64,000 nt of DNA from Citrifermentans bemidjiense Bem (GTDB taxonomy: Bacteria; Desulfobacterota; Desulfuromonadia; Geobacterales; Geobacteraceae). Of this stretch, positions 55,537 through 62,511 are shown piece after piece. Location of the stretch: assembly GCF_000020725.1 (NCBI RefSeq), contig NC_011146.1, positions 3,781,501 through 3,845,500 of the forward strand, written 5' to 3'. The translations under genes were made by a program, and so were the position numbers. Numbering within the stretch: position 1 is the stretch's first letter; every line of letters begins with the position of its first letter. The notes below the pieces were generated by a model that was not told the DNA's origin, ran no database searches, and saw only the letters and a list, made by a program, of their open reading frames with translations.

Positions 55537-57276
55537 TCAGGGGAGCTTTTCGAGCAAAGAAGCATCGTCAAAGGTGCCGTCAGGGGAGAGCCCGCGGATA
55601 CGGTAATACTTCTGCAGCTCTTCCTGGAAACGCGCGCGGTCAAGGGGCGGAATCTCGATCCCCTCCCCTGCCGAACCGGGCTCACTGTAAAACCGCTCCG
55701 GCAAGAGATCGTCCTTCATGCTGAAGCCGTTGGCGCAGTTGTAGAAGCGCTCGGTGAGGTAGATCCGCTCGCCTATCGCCTTGAGCGACTCCGGGCCGTA
55801 CTCGACCCCGGTCACCGCGGAGAGGAGTTCGCCGTACTCCTCCAGGGTAGCCCCGAAAAAGGCGAACTTGCAGGCGACCAACGAGTCGACCGCGGCGTTC
55901 ACGTCCTCGGCGATCTTGATGATGCGGGCCTTCCCGGAGAAGGAGAAGCGGTCGGTCGGGACCGGCTTTCTCAGGATCTCGTGGGAGATCGGGTAGGCGC
56001 GCAGGTGGCACCCCCCTCGGTTGGAGGTGACGTAGGCGAGCGCCATGCCGTAGGCGCCACGCGGGTCGTAGGCGGGAAGCTCCAGCGACTTGACGCTCAT
56101 GGAAAGCCCGGGCTTGCCCAAGGCCTCGGCCACCCTGCGGGACCCCTGGCAAAGGAGTTCGCCGTCGCCGCGCCTGAAGGCCATGTCCGTGAGGAGCCGG
56201 TCCACCTCGACGGGGTCGGGGAAGCGCCCCCTCGCCTCGCCAAAGGCGGAGAGGGTCGCTGCGGCCGAGATGGTATCGAGCCCCAGCTCGTTGCAAAGGG
56301 TATTTGCTCTTACGATGGCGTGGAGATCCGAGATGCCGTTCAGCGCGCCGAAGTGGTTCACCGTCTCGTACTCGGGGAGCGGCTCCCCCTTGGCGCTCGC
56401 TTTCTTGCACTGGATCGGGCAGCCGTAGCACCCTTCCTTTTTGGCGCCGCACTCCTTGCGGATGGCGGGGCCGGAGTAGTTCGCCGACTGGGCAAAGAAG
56501 GTCGATTTGAAGTTTTCCGTCGGCGCCATGCGGCGTTGGGCCATCAGGTCGACGAGTGCCGGGGTGCCGTACTCGGCGATACCCAGCTCTCCAAAGATGA
56601 CGGGCGAAGCGCGGAACAGGCGCATGACGTCGGCGCGGGCGGCGTCGAAGCGCTCCCGGTCCGCTACCCCGGTCACACCCTCCCCTTGCACCGTGACGGC
56701 CTTGAGAAGTTTCCCCCCCATGACGGCACCGAGCCCCCCCCGGCCGATGGAGTTCCCCTCCCCCATCATGATGTTGGCGAAAAGGACGCCGTTTTCCCCG
56801 GCAGGGCCGATGGCGGTCACGCTGCCGCGCCCTTTAAGCGCCGCTACCGTTTCCTTCACACCCTTGCCCCAGAGCTCACCCGCGGCCAGGATCTCGGCGC
56901 GGTCGCCGTCGATGGCGAGGACGACCGGGGTTGCGCTCTTGCCGGTGACGAAGACGACGTCCAGCCCCGCCCCCTTCAGACGCCAGGCAAAGCGCCCGCC
57001 GGCTGAGCAGTCGTAGATGGTGCCGGTGAGCGGCGAGCGGGAGACGCAGGCAAGCCGGGCCGCGGTGGGCGAATTGGTGCCGCAGAGCGGGCCGACGGCG
57101 AAGATGAGCGGCATCTGGGGGTCGAAGGGGTCGAGGCGGAAGTAGTCCCGCATCAGCCGGACCCCGAGACCGCGTCCGCCCAGGTAGGCGTGCAGGATCT
57201 CGGTCGGGATTTCCCTGCGCTCGCAGGTGCCGCTGGTTAAATCGACATGCAGTAATTTTCCGGTCCAGCCGTACAT
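55537..57276 (-). CDS. Aldehyde:ferredoxin oxidoreductase (tungsten-type)
   Basis: 579 residues. It oxidises aldehydes to carboxylic acids and reduces ferredoxin, with a tungstopterin and a [4Fe-4S] cluster. AOR signature GGRGLGVRLM, pterin-binding GPAGENGVLFANIMM and GRGGLGAVMGGK, cluster cysteines in CYGCPIQCKK and a later Cys in LVACKFAFFG. Glu and His of the active site cannot be separated from homologues by eye. GAGGTTTTT precedes the ATG. First gene of the operon with the aldolase, murJ and ogt; tandem repeat cassettes lie just upstream. Confidence 0.93.
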   Translation of the reverse strand: MYGWTGKLLHVDLTSGTCERREIPTEILHAYLGGRGLGVRLMRDYFRLDPFDPQMPLIFAVGPLCGTNSPTAARLACVSRSPLTGTIYDCSAGGRFAWRLKGAGLDVVFVTGKSATPVVLAIDGDRAEILAAGELWGKGVKETVAALKGRGSVTAIGPAGENGVLFANIMMGEGNSIGRGGLGAVMGGKLLKAVTVQGEGVTGVADRERFDAARADVMRLFRASPVIFGELGIAEYGTPALVDLMAQRRMAPTENFKSTFFAQSANYSGPAIRKECGAKKEGCYGCPIQCKKASAKGEPLPEYETVNHFGALNGISDLHAIVRANTLCNELGLDTISAAATLSAFGEARGRFPDPVEVDRLLTDMAFRRGDGELLCQGSRRVAEALGKPGLSMSVKSLELPAYDPRGAYGMALAYVTSNRGGCHLRAYPISHEILRKPVPTDRFSFSGKARIIKIAEDVNAAVDSLVACKFAFFGATLEEYGELLSAVTGVEYGPESLKAIGERIYLTERFYNCANGFSMKDDLLPERFYSEPGSAGEGIEIPPLDRARFQEELQKYYRIRGLSPDGTFDDASLLEKLP

Positions 57277-57292
57277 AAAAACCTCAAAGTCC

Positions 57293-57614
57293 GTTCAACG
57301 TTCTACGTTCAATGTTCGATGCGTCCCCACACCAGGGTCAACCGTCATGTGGCTGCACAGACCTTCCGGAGCACGGTGACCGTAGCAACGACTCTGCCCG
57401 TAGGGAAGAAAATGTCGAACCTTGAACCTTGAACGTTGAACAGGGGTTCAAGTCCGTTCAACGTTCAACGTTCTACGTTCGATACGTCCGCACACCGGGG
57501 CCAACCGCCATGTGGCGGCACGTACAGCTTGAGACCTTCCCGAGCACGGTGACCGTAGCAACGGCTCTGCCCGTAGGGAAGAAAATGTCGAACCTTGAAC
57601 CTTGAACGTTGAAC
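57293..57614. repeat. Two tandem cassettes with TTGAACG-type heptamer ends
   Basis: Cassette A (57293-57441) and B (57456-57614) are about 85-90% identical. Each begins GTTCAACGTTC(A/T)ACGTTCGA and ends CGAACCTTGAACCTTGAACG-TTGAAC, so heptamer-based inverted ends enclose about 110 bases that contain GCACGGTGACCGTAGCAACG. They occupy the whole 350-base spacer before the AOR gene. Confidence 0.9.
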
Positions 57615-57627
57615 GGGGTTCCTAGGG

Positions 57628-58701
57628 TTAAAGCAGTTCCGTCTTGCCCCTGCGCTCCAGCTCCTCTACCACCTTCTTCACGTCCTGGGCCGCAGACTTG
57701 GCGCAGACCAGGAGCGCATCGGGCGTGTCCACGACGATCAGGTCCTGAACGCCCACCAAGGCTACCATTTTGCCGTTGCCGTAGGCAAGACACTCATTGG
57801 AGCCGACGGACACGGACCCTTCGGCGGCGATGACGACATGCCCGTCCGCGCCTGCCTCCATCACCTCCGGAAGCGCGCTCCAGGACCCCACGTCGCTCCA
57901 GCCGAAGGACGTGGGTATCACCTGCACGCTTTCGGCCTTTTCCATCACGCCGAAGTCGATGGACTCACCCTTGATTGAACCGTAGATCTCGGCTATCTGC
58001 GGCTTCAGGTCGGCGAGTTCCCATACGTCCGAGTCGAAGCTGAGTTTGGCCAAGGCATTCGAGAGTTCCGGCATGTGGCTCGCGATCCGGTCCAGGATGG
58101 TGCAGGCACCCCAGACGAACATCCCGGAGTTCCAATAGAAACGGCCGGTGGCGAGAAACTCCAGGGCCCGCTCCAGGTTCGGCTTTTCCACGAAGCGCTG
58201 CACGTCTACCACACCGCTGCCCCCTGCGGCGGCCGCCTCTATGTAGCCGTAACCGGTCTCGGGCCTCGTCGGCGCGATCCCCAGCGTCACCAGGCTTCCC
58301 GCCTGGGCAACGCCCCTTGCCTCTACCAGGGTGGCGCGGAAGGTATCCTCGTCCAGGATGTAATGGTCGGCAGGAAGGACAGCCATGACCCCATCGGGAT
58401 CGAAGCGGGCGATGATGGAAGCGGCAAGGCCGATGGCGGGTGCGGTGTTGCGTCCCACCGGCTCCTCGATCACGTCGACCGCCACCTCCTTGATGTATGC
58501 GAGCTGGCTCCTGGTCTCGGCCGCCTGCAGCGCGTTGGTCACCACCAGTATCCGTTTCGGTTTCAGCGGCAGGACCCGCTCCACCGTCCTTTGCAGCATC
58601 GATTTGCCACCGAAGACGGACATGAGCTGCTTCGGCGTGCTCTTGCGGGAAAGGGGCCAGAACCTGGTGCCGGAACCGCCGGCAAGTACCACTATGTACA
58701 T
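57628..58701 (-). CDS. manC: Mannose-1-phosphate guanylyltransferase
   Basis: 357 residues, nucleotidyltransferase part only: VVLAGGSGTRFWPLSRKSTPKQ signature, ADHYILDE, FVEKPNLERALEFL and GYGYIEA. It makes GDP-mannose from mannose-1-phosphate and GTP. The usual C-terminal mannose-6-phosphate isomerase domain of bifunctional ManC is missing and seems to be supplied by the separate cupin gene at 60008. AGGAGGAG precedes the ATG. Last gene of the sugar-nucleotide operon. Confidence 0.93.
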   Translation of the reverse strand: MYIVVLAGGSGTRFWPLSRKSTPKQLMSVFGGKSMLQRTVERVLPLKPKRILVVTNALQAAETRSQLAYIKEVAVDVIEEPVGRNTAPAIGLAASIIARFDPDGVMAVLPADHYILDEDTFRATLVEARGVAQAGSLVTLGIAPTRPETGYGYIEAAAAGGSGVVDVQRFVEKPNLERALEFLATGRFYWNSGMFVWGACTILDRIASHMPELSNALAKLSFDSDVWELADLKPQIAEIYGSIKGESIDFGVMEKAESVQVIPTSFGWSDVGSWSALPEVMEAGADGHVVIAAEGSVSVGSNECLAYGNGKMVALVGVQDLIVVDTPDALLVCAKSAAQDVKKVVEELERRGKTELL

Positions 58702-58762
58702 GCTCTCCTCCTGTAGCTTTAACTTAACCTACTTATGTCTTCCGGCTGGGCGCAACGAAGGC

Positions 58763-58823
58763 CAGTCAGACCTGTCAGACCAGTCAGGCCTGTCAGACCT
58801 GTCAGACTGGTCCGACTGGTCCG
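58763..58823. repeat. Nine-base tandem repeat (CTGTCAGAC)
   Basis: Seven units of a 9-base motif, CAGTCAGAC, CTGTCAGAC, CAGTCAGGC, CTGTCAGAC, CTGTCAGAC, TGGTCCGAC and TGGTCCG, in the 148-base spacer between nhaA and manC. Confidence 0.9.
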
Positions 58824-58849
58824 CCCCCTCCGGGGGGAGGAGCAAGGCT

Positions 58850-60007
58850 TTAGCGCCGGCCGGCCTTGCCGAACCGGCGGCCTATCCTCTCGACCGCGGC
58901 AGCCGGCACAAATGCGAAGAGGCTCAGCATCGCCCCCATCTTGGCGGCGCCGCTCAGCTTCGGGTCGGAAAACGCCTCGCCTGCCACGAAGAGGGCAACG
59001 GTAAACCCTATCCCTGCCATTAGGCCGGTGGCGACGAGTTCGCGCAGCCCCATGCCGACCGGCAGCGGAAAGCCGATGCCGCGCCCAGCCAGCGCGAACG
59101 ACACGATCCCCACCGCCTTGCCGCCTAACAACGCCGCGAGGACGAGCCAGGTGGCGGGACCGACCGAGCCGAAGGAAACGCCGGCGTTCACCAGCCCGAA
59201 GACGAACAGCCCCAGGTCGACGAACAGCTTCCAGTCGTGCTCGAAGCGGGAGAGCGGGGTGTGGTCCTCCGGGTCGAGCTCGAAGAGGTGCGCCGTCTCA
59301 CTGGAGGGATGCGGCAGGAAAGGGATGACGAAGACCAGCGCCAGGGCCGGGTGCAGATGGGCGAGGAACAGGCCGGACCAGCTCAGCACCCCGCCTGCGA
59401 CGAGGTAGGGCCAGTAGTTGGTCACCCGCCGGGAACGGAACCAGTAGCAGGCGGCCATCCCCGCCAGGGTGAGCAAGAGCCAGGCCGGTGCGGCTGGAGT
59501 GTTCGGGTCCCCGTAGAAAACGGCGATGATGGCAAGCCCCACCGCGTCGTCGGCGATGGCCAGAAGCAACAGAAAGGATATGGCGGGGTGCCCCTTGCCG
59601 AAGATGAAGCGGGCGGCAAGCCAGGCAAGCGCGATGTCGGTGGCGGTGGGAATGCCCCACCCACGGGCAAGCTCGGGGGCGCCGAACCAGCCGTTCAGAA
59701 GCAGGTAGACGGCGACCGGGCCGAGCACCCCTCCCGCCGTCGCCAGAAGCGGGTTCACCGCGCGTTTCAGCGGATGCAGGTCGCCGCCGGGAAGGCAGCT
59801 CTGGGTAATCTCGACCGCGGCCATGCCGAAGAAGAAGGTCATGAACAGGTCGTTGGTGATGAAGTGGAGGGAAAGACCGGCGAGGACCGGGTCGTGCAGG
59901 AGATGGTGGTACTGCTCCGGCGCCAGGTTGGCCCAGGCGAGGGCAAGGATGACGCCGGCCACCAAAGGAATCGAGAATTCCTGCAACAGGCTTAGTTGTT
60001 TCTTCAT
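58850..60007 (-). CDS. nhaA: Na+/H+ antiporter NhaA
   Basis: 385 residues, 11-12 membrane helices, including the family region PTATDIALAWLAARFIFGKG and ALAIADDAVGLAIIAVFYG-type helix with the two transport Asp (ADDA). It exports sodium against protons for pH and salt homeostasis. Begins one base after the cupin stop codon, without an independent ribosome site, so it is translated within the sugar-nucleotide operon, an unexpected location. Confidence 0.94.
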   Translation of the reverse strand: MKKQLSLLQEFSIPLVAGVILALAWANLAPEQYHHLLHDPVLAGLSLHFITNDLFMTFFFGMAAVEITQSCLPGGDLHPLKRAVNPLLATAGGVLGPVAVYLLLNGWFGAPELARGWGIPTATDIALAWLAARFIFGKGHPAISFLLLLAIADDAVGLAIIAVFYGDPNTPAAPAWLLLTLAGMAACYWFRSRRVTNYWPYLVAGGVLSWSGLFLAHLHPALALVFVIPFLPHPSSETAHLFELDPEDHTPLSRFEHDWKLFVDLGLFVFGLVNAGVSFGSVGPATWLVLAALLGGKAVGIVSFALAGRGIGFPLPVGMGLRELVATGLMAGIGFTVALFVAGEAFSDPKLSGAAKMGAMLSLFAFVPAAAVERIGRRFGKAGRR

Positions 60008-60385
60008 TTAAAGGGCCGGGTCCACGCTCGGATCGACGGTCGTTTCGACGCGCTGGTAGTCGTCCTGGAACCGGACGATATCGTCCTCGCCCAGGTACTC
60101 GCCGCTTTGCACTTCGATGATGATCAGCGGAATCACCCCCGGGTTTTCCAGGCGGTGGCTGGCCCCGATGGGGATGAAGGTGGACTCGTTGATGTTGACT
60201 ACACGGATCTTGTCGCCGCAGGTGACCTTGGCGGTGCCGGAAACGACGATCCAGTGCTCGCTTCTGTGGTGGTGCTTCTGCAGCGACAGGCGCTGGCCCG
60301 GCAAGACCTCGATGCGCTTGATCTTGTAGCCGCTGTTCTCGTCCAGTACCGTGTATGTTCCCCAGGGACGCTCTCCGCGCTCCAT
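60008..60385 (-). CDS. Stand-alone type II mannose-6-phosphate isomerase cupin domain
   Basis: 125 residues equal to the C-terminal domain of bifunctional ManC/AlgA enzymes: [50 protein letters not shown]. The HHHRSEHW metal site is complete, so it should be active as fructose-6-P/mannose-6-P isomerase, or act with ManC as a split enzyme. GGAGGAAAT precedes the ATG. nhaA separates it from manC. Confidence 0.9.
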   Translation of the reverse strand: MERGERPWGTYTVLDENSGYKIKRIEVLPGQRLSLQKHHHRSEHWIVVSGTAKVTCGDKIRVVNINESTFIPIGASHRLENPGVIPLIIIEVQSGEYLGEDDIVRFQDDYQRVETTVDPSVDPAL

Positions 60386-60407
60386 ATTTCCTCCAGTGTT
60401 GTTTCTG

Positions 60408-61244
60408 CTATCGTGCCGGCCGCAGTTCCAGGTACCGCTCCAGGGCCTGCTGCCAGGGCTGCAGCGCGAACCCGGTATCCTGGGCGAGCTTGCTGCAATC
60501 GAGCGTCGAGTAGAGCGGGCGCGGCGCCGGGCGGTTCAGCTCCGCCGTGCTCATCGGATTGACCTTGATGTCGGCAATCCCCGCCAGGCGGAAGATCTCC
60601 TTAGCGAAACCGTTCCAAGAGACGAAACCGGCGTTCGCGGCATGGTAGGTGCCACCGCACCCCTTGTCCAAGAGCGCCTTGATGGCCAGGGCGAGATCGT
60701 AGGCCCAGGTGGGGGAGCCGGTCTGGTCGTCCACCACGGAGAGTTCGCTCCTCTCCCCCGCCAGCTTCAGCATCGTCTCGACGAAGTTCTTGCCGCCGTG
60801 GCCGTAAAGCCACTGGGTCCGGACGATCAGGTGGTCGGGGTTGAACCAGGCGTTCATCTCGCCGGCCAGCTTCGACTCGCCGTAGATGGAAAGCGGAGAC
60901 GCCAGGTCGTCCTCTACGTAGGGCGACCCCTTCTTGCCGTCGAAGATGTAGTCGGTGCTGACCTGCACCAGCTTGGCGCCGATCTCCTTGGTGGTCAGGG
61001 CCAGGTAGGCGACCCCTTCGCCGTTGACCTGCATCGCCTTTTCCACCTCTGCCTGGCAGCCGTCCACGTCGGTGTAGGCTGCGGCGTTGATGACGATGCG
61101 GGGTTTGAGGGTCAAAAGGACCCGCTGCACCGAAGCGAGGTCGGTGATGTCGATGTCGTCGAGGTCCACCCCGCGGGCGGCGTCGCCGAACACCTGCATC
61201 AGTTCCTGCCCCAGCATCCCTTTGCTCCCCACCACTAATATCAT
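60408..61244 (-). CDS. rmlD: dTDP-4-dehydrorhamnose reductase
   Basis: About 278 residues from ATG 61244. Short-chain dehydrogenase fold: [42 protein letters not shown] and the catalytic YVEDD-region with [11 protein letters not shown] (Tyr, Lys). It makes dTDP-L-rhamnose. An upstream in-frame ATG (61355) lies across the spacer repeat and is rejected. Follows rmlB by 58 bases containing a palindrome. Confidence 0.93.
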   Translation of the reverse strand: MILVVGSKGMLGQELMQVFGDAARGVDLDDIDITDLASVQRVLLTLKPRIVINAAAYTDVDGCQAEVEKAMQVNGEGVAYLALTTKEIGAKLVQVSTDYIFDGKKGSPYVEDDLASPLSIYGESKLAGEMNAWFNPDHLIVRTQWLYGHGGKNFVETMLKLAGERSELSVVDDQTGSPTWAYDLALAIKALLDKGCGGTYHAANAGFVSWNGFAKEIFRLAGIADIKVNPMSTAELNRPAPRPLYSTLDCSKLAQDTGFALQPWQQALERYLELRPAR

Positions 61245-61262
61245 CGCTTCCCCCGCCCCTTT

Positions 61263-61297
61263 AAAGGGGACTGGCTCCGCCAGGTGCCTGTCCCCTT
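61263..61297. repeat. GGGGACTGGC/GCCTGTCCCC palindrome
   Basis: AAAGGGGACTGGCTCCGCCA followed by GGTGCCTGTCCCCTT: inverted arms with a small centre. Related in outline (GGGGAC..GTCCCC) to the four GGGGACAGGCTAC palindromes, but a different subfamily; common as REP-type elements in this group. Confidence 0.8.
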
Positions 61298-61302
61298 CGG
61301 TT

Positions 61303-62370
61303 TTAGTGCTGCCCGTACTGCTTCTCGTAGTATTCGCGGTAGGCGCCGGAAACAACTTCCTCGACCCACCCCTGGTTAGCCAGGTACCAGTCGATGGTCT
61401 CGGCGATGCCGCGCTCGAAGGTGTAGCTCGGTTCCCAGGAAAGCTCCCGCTTCAGCTTGGAGGCGTCTATGGCGTAGCGGCGGTCGTGACCCTTGCGGTC
61501 CTTGACGAAGGCGATCAGTCCCCTGCTCTCGCCGGGGCGCCGCCCGAGCCTTTCGTCCATCAGGTCGCAGACCAGGTTCACGATGTCTATGTTCTTCCAC
61601 TCGTTGTTGCCGCCGACGTTGAAGATCTCCCCCGGCTTTCCAAGCTTTAGCACCCGCTCGATGGCGACGGAGTGATCCTTCACGTGCAGCCAGTCCCGCA
61701 CGTTCAGTCCGTCTCCGTACACCGGCAGCGGCTTCTTCTTGAGGATGTTGTGGATCATGAGCGGAATCAGCTTCTCCGGGAAGTGGTACGGGCCGTAGTT
61801 GTTGGAGCAGCGGGTGTTCAGGGTGGCGAGGCCGAAGGTCTCGGAGTAGGCGCGCACCAGGAGGTCCGCCCCCGCCTTGCTGGCCGAGTAGGGGGAGTTG
61901 GGCGCCAGCGGCGTCTCTTCGGTGAAGTACCCTTGGGCGCCGAGGCTGCCGTACACCTCGTCTGTTGAGACCTGCAGGAACCGGAAACCGGCAACGCGCT
62001 CTGCGTGCAGCCGGCTTGCTTCGAGCAGCGTCTGGGTCCCGAGGACGTTGGTCCTCACGAAGATGTCGGGGCCGGTGATGGAACGGTCCACGTGGGATTC
62101 GGCGGCGAAATGCACCACGGCGTCCACCTCTCCCTCGGCGAGGAGTCCGGCCACGAGGCCGGCGTCGCAGATGTCCCCTTTCACGAAGCGGTAGTCGGGG
62201 TTTTCCTCCACGGCAGCCAGGTTCTTCAGGTTCCCGGCGTAGGTCAAAAGGTCCAGGTTGATGACCCGGCAGCCGGGGTTACCGGCCATGAAGTGGTTGA
62301 TGAAATTGGAACCGATGAACCCGGCACCTCCTGTCACCAGAAGCGAGGTCGGGGTGAATGCGTCCTGCAT
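61303..62370 (-). CDS. rmlB: dTDP-glucose 4,6-dehydratase
   Basis: 355 residues. LLVTGGAGFIGSNFINHF (NAD site), HFAAESHVDRSITG and the catalytic YSASKAGADLLVRAY with Tyr and Lys. It makes dTDP-4-keto-6-deoxyglucose, the entry point both for dTDP-rhamnose (RmlD next to it) and for the 2,3-dehydratase pathway at 23 kb. RmlA and RmlC are not in the window. TGGAGG precedes the ATG; promoter at 62437-62466. Confidence 0.96.
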   Translation of the reverse strand: MQDAFTPTSLLVTGGAGFIGSNFINHFMAGNPGCRVINLDLLTYAGNLKNLAAVEENPDYRFVKGDICDAGLVAGLLAEGEVDAVVHFAAESHVDRSITGPDIFVRTNVLGTQTLLEASRLHAERVAGFRFLQVSTDEVYGSLGAQGYFTEETPLAPNSPYSASKAGADLLVRAYSETFGLATLNTRCSNNYGPYHFPEKLIPLMIHNILKKKPLPVYGDGLNVRDWLHVKDHSVAIERVLKLGKPGEIFNVGGNNEWKNIDIVNLVCDLMDERLGRRPGESRGLIAFVKDRKGHDRRYAIDASKLKRELSWEPSYTFERGIAETIDWYLANQGWVEEVVSGAYREYYEKQYGQH

Positions 62371-62436
62371 GTAGCCTCCAGATCGTAACCGTTTGCCGCG
62401 TCAGCCTGTACTGCCGCAATATTCAAATCGCCTTCC

Positions 62437-62466
62437 TTGATACACCGGAAAACACAATCGTGTCAA
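62437..62466 (-). promoter_or_regulatory. Promoter of the sugar-nucleotide operon
   Basis: Minus strand TTGACA (62466-62461), 18 bases, TATCAA (62442-62437), about 70 bases before rmlB. The spacer to lptD is 141 bases. Confidence 0.6.
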
Positions 62467-62511
62467 CTTCCTAGCATTTCCCAACCGGCACGGGCCAATT
62501 GGGGGAAAAAG

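Noticed and set aside
57277-57627. Molybdenum/tungsten cofactor riboswitch before AOR
   Set aside because: Position is tempting, but the repeated cassettes do not show the family's conserved core; left as an unexplained element.
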